A DNA stretch of 64,000 nt from Blautia obeum ATCC 29174 (GCF_025147765.1 NZ_CP102265.1:265001-329000), one strand, 5' to 3'; positions 26,459-35,091 are shown, counted from the first letter of the stretch. Made by a program: numbers and translations. Notes: generated by a model not told the origin, from the letters alone.

Positions 26459-28795
26459 AGTTTTTTGCTCCTTTTCTTTTTTATTATAATCATTTTTTAC
26501 TTCAATGGAAGTAGCTTGGTTAATTTTTTTGTCCTTTTTTGTGTTGTGGATCTTAAACAGGTTCAGACGAAGGGCATTGGTGACAACGCAGAAGCTGGAA
26601 AGACTCATTGCGGCGGCACCGAACATCGGATTCAATGTCCATCCGAAAATCGGGATCCATACACCGGCGGCCAGTGGAATGCCGATTACATTGTAGAAAA
26701 ATGCCCAGAAAAGATTTTCGTGGATATTTTTCAGGGTTGCACGGCTGAGACGTACTGCAGCAGGAACATCGCTTAAACGACTCTTCATCAGAACGACATC
26801 AGCGGCATCGATCGCGATATCAGTTCCGGCACCGATCGCGATTCCGATATCTGCGCGGGTAAGTGCAGGGGCATCGTTGATTCCGTCACCGACCATGGCG
26901 ACTTTGCCCTGTTCTCTGAGTGAACGGATCACACTTTCTTTGCCATCCGGGAGAACACCTGCGATGACATCATCAACACCGGCCTGTGCACCGATCGCTC
27001 TTGCGGTGCGTTCATTATCACCAGTCAGCATGACAACACGGATTCCCATATTCTGGAGTTCTTTGACCGCCTGTGGGCTGTCTTCTTTGATAACATCGGC
27101 AACAGCGATAATGCCGACCAGTTTACCATTCCGGGCAAAAAGCAGGGGCGTTTTTCCTTCTTCTGCAAGTTTTTCTGCCTTCTGGGAAAGGGTGGCAGGA
27201 ACGTTTACCTGGCTGCTGATGAATTTCATGCTTCCACCGATCAGAGTTTCCTGTTCGAGCACTGCAGAGAGTCCGTTTCCGGGAAGAGCATGGAAATCAG
27301 TAACCTCCGGCGCTGTAAGATGTTGTTCTTCAGCATGTTTAAGAATCGCTTTCGCGAGCGGATGTTCACTTTTTTTCTCCAGGGCAAATGCCATGGTGAG
27401 GAGTTCCTGTTCGGAGATCCCGTCTGCAGGGAGCAGATCAGTAACTTCCGGCTGGCCGCTGGTGATCGTACCGGTCTTGTCCAGGGCAACAATCTGAACC
27501 TTGCCGGCCTCTTCAAGAGAAACGGCAGTTTTGAACAGGATACCATTTCTGGCTCCCATTCCGTTGCCGACCATGATCGCTACCGGAGTGGCAAGTCCGA
27601 GAGCACATGGACAACTGATAACGAGAACGGAGATACCGCGGGCAAGAGCATAGCCAAATTCATGTCCGGTCAGAAGCCAGATGATCGTGGTAACGATTGC
27701 AATCGTAATAACTGCCGGAACAAAAATACCGGAAACACGGTCTGCGATCTTGGCGATCGGAGCTTTGGTAGCGGCAGCATCACTTACCATTTTGATGATC
27801 TGGGAGAGAGTGGTGTCTTCGCCGACACGGGTTGCTTCGCATTTGATAAATCCGGACTGGTTGACGGTTGCGGCGGAAACAAGATCTCCGGCTGCTTTGT
27901 CAACAGGGATGCTTTCGCCGGTAAGGGCAGATTCATTGACGGCGCTGGTTCCTTCAATGATCACACCATCGACCGGGATATTTTCACCAGGACGTACGAC
28001 AAAGATATCACCCTTGTGAACCTGTTCGATCGGAACGGTTACTTCCTGATCGCTTCTAAGAACAATGGCGGTTTTCGGGGCAAGTTTCATGAGGCTCTTA
28101 AGAGCATCGGTCGTTTTTCCCTTGGAACGTGCTTCGAGCATTTTTCCAACAGTGATCAGCGTCAGGATCATTGCGGCAGACTCGAAATAAAATTCCATCA
28201 TGTAGTTCATAACGGCAGCGGAATCACCGTCTACCTGTGCTCTTGTCATGGCAAAAAGTGCGTAGACACTCCATATAAATGAGGCCATGGAGCCGAGTGC
28301 AACCAGTGTGTCCATATTGGGGGCACGGTGCCACAGACTCTTAAATCCGCTGATGAAGAATTTCTGGTTGATGACCATGACGATTCCGGCAAGCAGAAGC
28401 TGGACAAGTCCCATAGCAACGTGGTTATTGTTAAAAAATGCCGGGAGTGGCCAGTTCCACATCATGTGTCCCATGGAGAAGTACATCAGAACGAGTAAAA
28501 ATCCGATGGAAGCGATCAGGCGGCGTTTGAGAACCGGTGTCTCGTGATCTTCCAGGGCTTCCTCGGCTTCAGACATGGAAACCTGTTCTTTATTTGCACC
28601 CTTGAGTGATGCGCCGTAACCTGCCTGCTCTACGGCAGTGATGATGTCATGAGAGGATGCGGTTCCTTCAACTCCCATAGAATTTGTCAGAAGGCTGACC
28701 GAGCAGGATGTAACTCCCGGCACTTTGGATACGGCCTTCTCCACACGGGAACTGCAGGCAGCGCAGCTCATCCCGGTGACGTTGTATTGTTCCAT
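26240..28795 (-). CDS. copA: Copper-exporting P1B ATPase CopA with C-terminal CopZ fusion
   Basis: An 851-aa protein. Residues 1-65 form one HMA domain (GMSCAACSS). Eight transmembrane helices follow, with the CPC ion site at 395-397 (ISCPCALGL), the phosphorylated Asp439 (DKTGTITSG), HP locus SEHPLAKAI and GDGINDAPAL hinge. A Lys/Asn-rich linker (~750-779) joins it to a complete second HMA domain (780-851, GMMCGHCEAH) that looks like a free CopZ chaperone. The inner Met780 has its own SD. It pumps Cu(I) out of the cell. SD AGGAGG overlaps the csoR stop, so csoR-copA-CLC form an operon under CsoR control. Confidence 0.95.
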   Translation of the reverse strand: MEQYNVTGMSCAACSSRVEKAVSKVPGVTSCSVSLLTNSMGVEGTASSHDIITAVEQAGYGASLKGANKEQVSMSEAEEALEDHETPVLKRRLIASIGFLLVLMYFSMGHMMWNWPLPAFFNNNHVAMGLVQLLLAGIVMVINQKFFISGFKSLWHRAPNMDTLVALGSMASFIWSVYALFAMTRAQVDGDSAAVMNYMMEFYFESAAMILTLITVGKMLEARSKGKTTDALKSLMKLAPKTAIVLRSDQEVTVPIEQVHKGDIFVVRPGENIPVDGVIIEGTSAVNESALTGESIPVDKAAGDLVSAATVNQSGFIKCEATRVGEDTTLSQIIKMVSDAAATKAPIAKIADRVSGIFVPAVITIAIVTTIIWLLTGHEFGYALARGISVLVISCPCALGLATPVAIMVGNGMGARNGILFKTAVSLEEAGKVQIVALDKTGTITSGQPEVTDLLPADGISEQELLTMAFALEKKSEHPLAKAILKHAEEQHLTAPEVTDFHALPGNGLSAVLEQETLIGGSMKFISSQVNVPATLSQKAEKLAEEGKTPLLFARNGKLVGIIAVADVIKEDSPQAVKELQNMGIRVVMLTGDNERTARAIGAQAGVDDVIAGVLPDGKESVIRSLREQGKVAMVGDGINDAPALTRADIGIAIGAGTDIAIDAADVVLMKSRLSDVPAAVRLSRATLKNIHENLFWAFFYNVIGIPLAAGVWIPIFGWTLNPMFGAAAMSLSSFCVVTNALRLNLFKIHNTKKDKKINQATSIEVKNDYNKKEKEQKTMVKVTVNVEGMMCGHCEAHVNEAIKKAFGVEDVVSSHENNTTIFTAPEKVDEDKIRQTIKDAGYEVTGITQE

Positions 28796-28806
28796 TGTAT
28801 TACCTC

Positions 28807-29217
28807 CTATTTCATTAGCTTCTGCAGAGTTGCAACCAGCTCATCGATGGTTTCATCTTTACCTTCGCGGATATCACGAGCCACACAGGTACGGATATGA
28901 TTCGCGAGAAGTTCTTTGTTAAAAGAATTGACGGCGGCATTAACGGCGGCTGACTGAATGAGGATATCGTTGCAGTAAGCATCGTTTTCCAACATTCCTA
29001 TGATTCCCCGGATCTGCCCTTCGATACGTTTCAGACGGTTGATGAGTTTCTTGCGGTCAGCTTCTGAACGGTCGGTGTGCCTGGTACAGCAGCAGGCAGG
29101 AGCGGATGGGGTGGCATTATCATTGCTGCAACAAGATTTTTCCTGAGTAGCTGCTTGTTCCTTTATAATTTCTTCTGTCTTTGTAGAGGAACTGGCATTA
29201 AAGTTATTATGATCCAT
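28807..29217 (-). CDS. csoR: CsoR-family copper-sensing repressor
   Basis: A 136-aa repressor. Residues ~50-136 are the all-helical CsoR core with the Cu(I) ligands Cys (AYCNDIL), His (LANHIRTC) and Cys (same motif), the X-Cys-His-Cys signature of copper sensors. The N-terminal ~45 residues are an unusual Cys-rich extension (SCCSN...ACCCTRH) that might bind metal. ATG 29217 is seven bases from AAGGAAG; an upstream TTG is too close. It is first in the operon with copA and the CLC gene, and two CsoR-type boxes lie in its promoter. Confidence 0.93.
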   Translation of the reverse strand: MDHNNFNASSSTKTEEIIKEQAATQEKSCCSNDNATPSAPACCCTRHTDRSEADRKKLINRLKRIEGQIRGIIGMLENDAYCNDILIQSAAVNAAVNSFNKELLANHIRTCVARDIREGKDETIDELVATLQKLMK

Positions 29218-29307
29218 AAGCAAACTTCCTTTCGTTCGAGATTTATTATATCAGATGTGAGATGACTCCACCTCGCAGCAAGAATGCCGATGGCATTCCT
29301 GAATCGC

Positions 29308-29324
29308 ATACCCTACAGGGGTAT
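29308..29324. promoter_or_regulatory. CsoR box 1
   Basis: ATACCCTACAGGGGTAT, a G/C-tract palindrome of the CsoR operator type. It lies downstream of the -10, in the transcribed leader of csoR-copA. Confidence 0.75.
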
Positions 29325-29339
29325 GTTCACTATACTTGT

Positions 29340-29368
29340 AATATATACCCCATGAGGGTATGCGTCAA
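29340..29368 (-). promoter_or_regulatory. csoR-copA promoter
   Basis: On the - strand, -35 TTGACG (29363-29368), a 17-bp spacer and -10 TATATT (29340-29345). CsoR box 2 fills the spacer. Confidence 0.82.
29345..29361. promoter_or_regulatory. CsoR box 2
   Basis: ATACCCCATGAGGGTAT sits almost exactly between the -35 and -10 of the csoR-copA promoter, the classic position for repression by steric block. Confidence 0.8.
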
Positions 29369-29377
29369 GGGAAAATA

Positions 29378-29421
29378 TAAAAAAAGAGGGATATCAGGGA
29401 ATTATACCCCGATAACCCTCT
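29378..29421 (-). terminator. Terminator of the MATE gene
   Basis: On the - strand AGAGGGTTATC pairs with GATATCCCTCT and is followed by a T run. The stem includes the MATE stop codon. Confidence 0.8.
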
Positions 29422-30730
29422 TGCTGATAAGCAAGGATACCCCGGCGGTCAGCGCTTCCGCAATCCAGAAAGCGTTCCATACACCAATGGCTCCGAAGAA
29501 ATGACTCAGGACAAATGCTGCCGGAAGGATAATGACCAGGTACCTGCAGAGAGAGACGATCAATGAGGCAGTTCCTCTGCCAAGTCCCTCCAGTGCACCA
29601 CATGCTGTGACGGATACAGAAGAGATCAGGAAACCTGCACAGATGATTCGGAGTGCTGTTTTGCCTGCGGCAATTGTCTGAGGATTTGTGGTAAACATGC
29701 CGATCAGCTGTCCCGGAATTGTCAGGCAGATGATTGTTCCGATCAACATGATCACACCACTCATGCCAAGTGTGACGAAGTAGATTTTTTTTACACGTTT
29801 ATGTTCACCGGCACCATAGTTGTATCCGATGACCGGGCGCATGCCCTGTACAATCCCGCTTGCCGGAAGATACAGGAAAGTCTGCAGTTTGTAGTAAATT
29901 CCCAGAATCACCACATAACTCTGGGAATAGGCTGCCAGAAGTCCATTCAGTGCAGAAACCAGGACAGAAGGAAGTGCAAGATTCAGTGCTCCCGGGATAC
30001 CGACAGAGTATAATCTTGCTGCCAGAGCCATGTCCGGATGGAGATGTCTGCGGCTGAGTTTTACCTGGATTGGCTGCATTTTGTAAATGATCAGATAGAA
30101 AACAAGATTGAATACCTGACCAAGTCCGGTTGCCAGTGCAGCGCCTTCAATACCCAGTGTCGGGAACGGACCAAGGCCAAAGATCAGCAGCGGATCAAGA
30201 ATGATATTGGAAACACAGCCGACCAGAAGCCCGATCATCGTAATCTTCATTTTGCCAACGCCCTGGAAGATCTTTTCGTAGGCAAGGTTAAGCGTATTTA
30301 TCGTTGCAAACAGAAAAACAATTGTAGAATAACGGATTCCAAGGTCAATGACATCTGTATCACCAGTAAAAAGTGCCAGAAATCCAGGCATCACAAGGAT
30401 ACAACCGATTGTCAGAATTACACCATGCAGACCGGACAATGCAAGCCCGTGTGTGGCTGCTTTGCTGGCAGTCTCTCTGTTTCCGGCACCAAGACAGATG
30501 GCAATCTGTGAACTGATACCAATTCCAAAACCAATCGCAATCGCATTGGCGAAGTTTTGGACAGGAAAAACAAGCGACAGCGCGGTCATGGCATTTTCAC
30601 TGATTTGTGCGACAAAGAAACTGTCCACGATATTGTACAGAGAATTTACGAGCATCGAAATGACCATTGGCAGGGCCATGGACATGATCAGCGGAAAGAC
30701 CGGCTTTTCTTTCATAAATGTGTCGTTCAT
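29402..30730 (-). CDS. MATE-family multidrug efflux transporter
   Basis: A 442-aa inner-membrane antiporter with twelve predicted helices in two related halves. The start (FPLIMSMALPMVISMLVNSLYNIVDSFFVAQIS) and the segments QIAICLGAGNRETASKAATHG and VQGMRPVIGYNYGAGEHKRVKK are family hallmarks of NorM/DinF-type clostridial MATEs. It exports cationic drugs or metabolites with Na+ or H+. ATG 30730 follows AAAGGAG; an upstream in-frame start lies in the leader and is rejected. A ~200-nt leader with a terminator and a possible antiterminator suggests control by attenuation. Confidence 0.9.
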   Translation of the reverse strand: MNDTFMKEKPVFPLIMSMALPMVISMLVNSLYNIVDSFFVAQISENAMTALSLVFPVQNFANAIAIGFGIGISSQIAICLGAGNRETASKAATHGLALSGLHGVILTIGCILVMPGFLALFTGDTDVIDLGIRYSTIVFLFATINTLNLAYEKIFQGVGKMKITMIGLLVGCVSNIILDPLLIFGLGPFPTLGIEGAALATGLGQVFNLVFYLIIYKMQPIQVKLSRRHLHPDMALAARLYSVGIPGALNLALPSVLVSALNGLLAAYSQSYVVILGIYYKLQTFLYLPASGIVQGMRPVIGYNYGAGEHKRVKKIYFVTLGMSGVIMLIGTIICLTIPGQLIGMFTTNPQTIAAGKTALRIICAGFLISSVSVTACGALEGLGRGTASLIVSLCRYLVIILPAAFVLSHFFGAIGVWNAFWIAEALTAGVSLLISKRVIGV

Positions 30731-30803
30731 AGAAACTCCTTTCAAATAAAAACATCTGCAAGTGCCGGTATTTCTGAAAAATCTGTATCGGCGGAGCAGA
30801 CAT

Positions 30804-30875
30804 AAAAAAACGCCGCACAACTACCACAATGGGTAATTGTGTGGCGAAAAATGGTCGGACCAGAAAAATCCACAC
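30804..30875 (-). promoter_or_regulatory. Attenuator leader of the MATE gene
   Basis: On the - strand, a GC-rich hairpin (30811-30846, CGCCACACAATTACC with GGTAGTTGTGCGGCG) followed by seven Ts stands ~75 bp before the MATE start. An upstream GTGTGG (complement of 30870-30875) can pair with the CCACAC of the terminator's 5' arm, giving an antiterminator. A 10-codon uORF (30875-30907) overlaps the switch region but lacks an SD. No known riboswitch class was recognised. Confidence 0.65.
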
Positions 30876-30939
30876 TATGTTTTGGAAATTAAAATTGTTG
30901 TAAACATGAAAAAAACAGAATCGTTGTTTACAGACACAG

Positions 30940-30969
30940 ATTGTAGCATATAAATAAGAAGAACGTCAA
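30940..30969 (-). promoter_or_regulatory. Promoter of the MATE gene
   Basis: On the - strand, -35 TTGACG (30964-30969), an 18-bp spacer and -10 TACAAT (30940-30945). It gives a leader of about 200 nt. I see nothing else convincing in 30980-31180. Confidence 0.7.
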
Positions 30970-31181
30970 TAAGAAGATTGTACAAAAAGGAGATATCCGA
31001 CCTCATTTGGATGGTCAGGTATTTCCTTCCGTCAAATCTCCAGATCACGGATCTTCTGATTCGTCCATGGATTTCGCTGCTGGAGGGTGATCTCTTTTGA
31101 AACGTATGGGTGGAGTAATGTATTAAATATAAACGGAATCGTTCGCAGATTATTGTATACAACTCTGTACAACTGGCCTTC

Positions 31182-31210
31182 TTGCGGGGATTTCAACAAT
31201 GTGCTACACT
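31182..31210 (+). promoter_or_regulatory. Promoter of the AEC transporter gene
   Basis: -35 TTGCGG (31182-31187), a 17-bp spacer and -10 TACACT (31205-31210). Confidence 0.55.
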
Positions 31211-31303
31211 AAAGTATGATTTGAAATGATGAGGATGAAAATGAATTAAGAAGAAAGGAAGCAGGTGTTTCAAAGGAAGGAAACATGCGGAAAGTAGAAT
31301 ATT

Positions 31304-32209
31304 ATGAAAACACTTCTTACATTACAGCTCACGATCTTTCTCCTCGTAGCTGTAGGATTTTTGATGAAAAAAATACATATCATCGGACCACAGGGGCAAA
31401 AAAACATCAATGACCTTGTTATTTATCTGATCCTGCCGTGCAACATTCTTCATGCGTTTACGCAGAGTGCAGCAGATGGAAATTTTATAAAATATCTGGA
31501 AATCCTTCTTATATCTATAGGTATTCAGGTATTCTGTGTGATTTATGGAAAAGTGATGTTCCGAAAAGAACCGGAAGGACGATATAAATGTCTTCAGTAT
31601 GGAACCATCTGTTCGAATGCGGGATTTCTTGGAAATCCGATCGCAGAGGGAATTTATGGTGCAGAAGGTCTGGTGCTTGCCAGTGTTTATCTGATTCCAC
31701 AGAGAATCATGATGTGGTCCTCCGGGTTGGCTGTTTTTTCCGGAAGCAGTGATAAGATGAAAACACTGAAAAAAGTCGTAACCCATCCGTGTATTCTGGC
31801 ATGCGTTCTCGGAATTATTCTGATGGTTACAGGACTTCCACTGCCTCCTGGACTTGACGACGCAGTAACTGCAGTCGGAAACTGCAACACCGCAATGTCT
31901 ATGATGGTCATTGGCATGATCCTGGCTGACATTGATCTCAAAGATTTCTGGGACTGGACAGTTGTAAAATATACTGTACACAGACTGGTCGTTATTCCGG
32001 CGGTCGTTTATATTGTATGTAGTTTTCTGCCATTGAATAAAACAGTTCTTGGTCTTTGTGTGCTTCTGGCAGCGATGCCGGCGGGTGCGACAACCAGTAT
32101 CCTCGCAGAGAAATATCAGGTCGATTCTCCGTTTGCAACGAAGATGGTTATTTTTTCCACGCTGCTGTCATTGCCGACGATCTGTCTGTGGAGTATCTTT
32201 TTGCAGTAA
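31304..32209 (+). CDS. AEC-family (auxin efflux carrier-like) transporter
   Basis: A 301-aa membrane protein with ten hydrophobic segments. The start TLQLTIFLLVAVGFLMKKIHIIGPQGQKNINDLVIYLILPCNIL has the family's Pro in the broken fourth region, and SNAGFLGNPIAEGIYG and MPAGATTSILAEKYQVDSPFATKMV are conserved AEC blocks. Characterised bacterial members move malate or other carboxylates. The SD is weak. It stands alone. Confidence 0.88.
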   Translation: MKTLLTLQLTIFLLVAVGFLMKKIHIIGPQGQKNINDLVIYLILPCNILHAFTQSAADGNFIKYLEILLISIGIQVFCVIYGKVMFRKEPEGRYKCLQYGTICSNAGFLGNPIAEGIYGAEGLVLASVYLIPQRIMMWSSGLAVFSGSSDKMKTLKKVVTHPCILACVLGIILMVTGLPLPPGLDDAVTAVGNCNTAMSMMVIGMILADIDLKDFWDWTVVKYTVHRLVVIPAVVYIVCSFLPLNKTVLGLCVLLAAMPAGATTSILAEKYQVDSPFATKMVIFSTLLSLPTICLWSIFLQ

Positions 32210-32279
32210 GGTGGAATTTGTAATAATACATAGAGTTCTATATATGGATATGCTAAAATAGAACAAAAGGGAGAGGCAG

Positions 32280-32595
32280 GTGGAAACCTTAAGCCTGAAA
32301 AATATGCTGGATGAAATATTTGCAGGGTTACTTTCATTTACAGAAGATGCCGGAGCCGATTGTGCCAGTGTTCAATGAGATATTTGGAACAAATTATCCA
32401 CTTGATGTTCCGTTGGAACAGCTACGAAATGAACACCAGACGCTGAATGGTGAAAAAATTACTGATTCATACTTCAGAATTGGAAAAAAAGGTTATCATT
32501 TCGAATGCCAGAGTACAGGTGACTAGAAAATGGTGATCCGAATGGTGGAGTATGATTTTGCAATCAGCATTGAAAACGTGAAAAAAGAAAATTAA
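32280..32595 (+). pseudogene. Decayed PD-(D/E)XK/Rpn-like nuclease gene
   Basis: The stretch 32311-32595 reads, in one frame, VPVFNEIFGTNYPLDVP...LRNEHQTLNGEKITDSYFRIG...YHFECQSTGD, then a TAG, then KMVIRMVEYDFAISIEN. This matches the N-terminal nuclease core (FxxECQS) of the Rpn-like PD-(D/E)XK family common in Lachnospiraceae. A GTG with a good SD at 32280 is in another frame, so a frameshift and a nonsense mutation are both present. The rest of the gene is missing; IS256 remains abut it. Confidence 0.6.
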
Positions 32596-32806
32596 TAAAA
32601 GTGAAACAGCGATAATCATATTTGGAATATCCCAGTTCTTCATCCAGTTCCTGATCAAGGGCGCCTTCCAAAATGATAGACATCATATCCCGCATAATGG
32701 AATTAACATCTGTTCCATCTTTTACTTTTACATTGTTTTCTTTCAGGTAGTTTCCCATGAGTTCTCTAAGCGCTGCTTTTTGTGGTGAATTCTTTTTTCT
32801 TGCCAT
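32564..32806 (-). pseudogene. IS256-family transposase, N-terminal fragment
   Basis: Translation from ATG 32806 (SD TGGAGG) gives MARKKNSPQKAALRELMGNY...LEGALDQELDEELGYSKYDYR, the standard N-terminus of IS256/Mutator transposases of Lachnospiraceae. After about residue 67 the sequence changes to an unrelated tail and stops, so the DDE catalytic domain is absent and the gene is dead. Confidence 0.75.
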
Positions 32807-32880
32807 AAAATAAACCTCCAAACTGAGTAATTCTATCTTACATCAGTTTGAAGGTTTACACAAACTTTGGGATACTCCCC
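32600..32880 (-). mobile_element. IS256-family remnant (left end and 5' part of transposase)
   Basis: A fragment with the likely terminal repeat at 32850-32880 (- strand reads AGTATCCCAAAGTTTGTGTA), an SD and the first ~65 codons of a Mutator-type transposase. The homology stops abruptly near 32607, where it runs into the decayed nuclease gene. Confidence 0.65.
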
Positions 32881-32893
32881 CTGCATCAATTGT

Positions 32894-34312
32894 TCACCTA
32901 TAAAGTGAATCTAATGTAAGCAGCAAAACATCTTCATCAGATAATGAGTTGAACCAATCTGTATATCCTGATAGAGAAAAGAAAATATATTTTGAAATTT
33001 TGTATTTATTGGATATAAGAGTTCCTCTTCTGACCAAGGTTTCATAAATACCCTTGTCAATTTTTTCGTTTTTGAACTTACATTCGCCAATAACTGCTTT
33101 TTTATCTATATCAGATAAGGCAACGATATCTATATCGGCAGATTGTGCTCGTATATAACCGTTTTTATCTGTAATATTTTCTACACCCCACCAGGTTCCG
33201 ACTGAAGTAACGAAACAACCATATGCACCGGTTATTCCCTGATTCAGAGTATAGTATCGGCACATTTCTTCAAATACAGAACCCATAAATGAATGTAAGA
33301 ATGGTTTGACAGCTTTTTGATAATAAAGTGCACCTTGTCCCATTTCAATTACACTGGTTGCTTTTGGGATAAATTCGTACCAGAATTTGAACATATAATC
33401 TTTTAGAACATATTGAGTTTTCTTTTTGTTTTTTTCCTCTGTGATACATTTCTTTTTTTCAATTAACCCAACACTGATTAATTTTTCTAATGAGTATAAG
33501 ACAGTTGGCTCTTTCTCGTTAATTTTTCCGGAAATGGTATTAAGTGTATTTACTCCGGAGGCAATCTGTTCCACAATATTATTTACGAGTGATATATCAG
33601 AAAATTCCTGTGTCAGTAAGTTTCTGGTTTCATCATATAAATAACCATCTGTCCTGAAAAATAATCTTATAATGTTCTCGTCAATGTTTTTTTTCGGATC
33701 GATCATGGAAAGATATTTTGCAACACCGCCAGTAATGCCATAGCAGATTGCTTTATCTTCGTTTGAATAGTTAGGAACAAATTTGGCTGAATCTAAATAA
33801 TTAAATGATTCTAATTTTATCTGTGAATCACGTCTTCCAAATAAAGGACTTTTTTCACTGAGCACTTTATTTTCCATAAAGCTTAATGCTGAACCACATA
33901 AAATTATTTTCAGATTTTTGTCATTCCAAATCGTATCTATATATTTCTGCAGAATAGATAAAAGAGAGTCATCTTTTTCAGCCCAGTATGGCAATTCATC
34001 TATTACAAGTACTATCTTATCATTAGCTATATTTTTATCAATAAAATCAAAAACAGCTTCTATACTGTTAAAACTGATGTTTTCAATTCCGGGCATGAAT
34101 AAATCTAACACTTGTTTGGAAAATAGCTCCAGATTTCTGGCTTTTCCGATTTTTGTTGCCGTATAAAATACAGTTTTTTTATCTTTGACGAATTCGGTAA
34201 TAAGAGTAGACTTTCCAATACGTCTTCGCCCATAGATAACGGTCATGCCAATGCCGTCTTTGGCATAAAATTCTTCTAACGATGCCAGCTCTTGTTCTCT
34301 TCCTACAAACAT
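32894..34312 (-). CDS. ATPase with C-terminal DUF234 domain
   Basis: A 472-aa ATPase of the archaeal-type P-loop group. Walker A is IYGRRRIGKST (near residue 25), Walker B is KIVLVIDELPYWA (near 110), and a sensor-like LCGSALSFME follows. A winged-helix-like region comes next, then a DUF234 domain (ADIDIVALSDIDKKAVIGECKFKNEKID) with a D...E-x-K nuclease-like motif. ATG 34312 has a good SD (GGAGGG). The gene is AT-rich compared with its neighbours and borders IS debris, so it may be acquired. Its role is unknown; some related proteins are linked to mobile DNA. Confidence 0.82.
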   Translation of the reverse strand: MFVGREQELASLEEFYAKDGIGMTVIYGRRRIGKSTLITEFVKDKKTVFYTATKIGKARNLELFSKQVLDLFMPGIENISFNSIEAVFDFIDKNIANDKIVLVIDELPYWAEKDDSLLSILQKYIDTIWNDKNLKIILCGSALSFMENKVLSEKSPLFGRRDSQIKLESFNYLDSAKFVPNYSNEDKAICYGITGGVAKYLSMIDPKKNIDENIIRLFFRTDGYLYDETRNLLTQEFSDISLVNNIVEQIASGVNTLNTISGKINEKEPTVLYSLEKLISVGLIEKKKCITEEKNKKKTQYVLKDYMFKFWYEFIPKATSVIEMGQGALYYQKAVKPFLHSFMGSVFEEMCRYYTLNQGITGAYGCFVTSVGTWWGVENITDKNGYIRAQSADIDIVALSDIDKKAVIGECKFKNEKIDKGIYETLVRRGTLISNKYKISKYIFFSLSGYTDWFNSLSDEDVLLLTLDSLYR

Positions 34313-34548
34313 ATGAATAGCCCTCCTTTTATTTAAAATAGTTTTATTAAAATTTATTTTATTAAAATTGATTTGAATAAAAATAAGATAGCACATACTA
34401 TTATATATTACAAGTAGTTTTTGCAGTTTTATTATTGAAAATCCATTTGGCGAAGGGAGAATGCAGGAGAACGTGAGACATTTACAAAAGATTTGACAGA
34501 TAGTGTATAATAAGACCACTTGGAATATTTTATGTGAAGGAGCAGTAG

Positions 34549-35091
34549 ATGGACATCTATCAGATCTTGACGGAATACAATAATCCGTGGTCAAGCCGGG
34601 AAATCTTTTGTTTCTCGTGTATTATGGTGATCGCGGTTATTATGATGATTTATTTATTACGTAAGGAAAAAATGAATAAGCTCCAGGCAGCTGCGATTTT
34701 GGCAGAACTGGTCTTCCTTGGGATTGTGTTTGGTTCTACAGTATTTACAAGGATGGGTTCGGTCCGGCAGTGTGAACTGATTCCATTCTGGTCATGGAGT
34801 GCCATACTCAGGTACCATGATATGGAATTGCTGAAGGAGAATCTGCTGAATTGTATTTTGCTTTTACCGGCGGGAGCGTTGCTGCCGCTGATCATGAACC
34901 GGAAGGTGAAATGGCAGGAGGCGCTAGTATTTGGCGTGCTGATATCAGCCACAATAGAAACGAGCCAACTGATCACAATGCGTGGATTGTTCGAATGGGA
35001 TGACATGATTCACAATGGATTGGGGTGCATGGTTGGTGCGGTTCTTGTGAATTGGATGATTGGATTTTTTGGAAAAAAGGACGAAAGATAA
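34549..35091 (+). CDS. VanZ-like membrane protein
   Basis: A 180-aa protein with four or five transmembrane helices and a VanZ-like core: NLIPFWSW-type segment (CELIPFWSWSAIL), ENLLNCILLLPAGALLPL and the end motif IETSQLITMRGLFEWDDMIHNGLG. VanZ itself gives low teicoplanin resistance; most homologues have unknown roles. SD AAGGAG. A TATAAT lies at 34506-34511, but its best -35 is poorly spaced. The 236 bp before it is AT-rich with repeated TTTTATTAAAAT and holds no gene I can see. Confidence 0.85.
   Translation: MDIYQILTEYNNPWSSREIFCFSCIMVIAVIMMIYLLRKEKMNKLQAAAILAELVFLGIVFGSTVFTRMGSVRQCELIPFWSWSAILRYHDMELLKENLLNCILLLPAGALLPLIMNRKVKWQEALVFGVLISATIETSQLITMRGLFEWDDMIHNGLGCMVGAVLVNWMIGFFGKKDER

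Noticed and set aside
30875..31162. 95-aa ORF on the - strand upstream of the MATE gene
   Set aside because: It spans the MATE promoter, has no SD or recognisable domain, and its last ten codons coincide with the possible leader uORF.
34313..34594. N-terminal extension of the DUF234 ATPase up to 34594
   Set aside because: The extra ~95 residues are low-complexity AT-rich translation; MFVGREQE at 34312 with GGAGGG is the family start.
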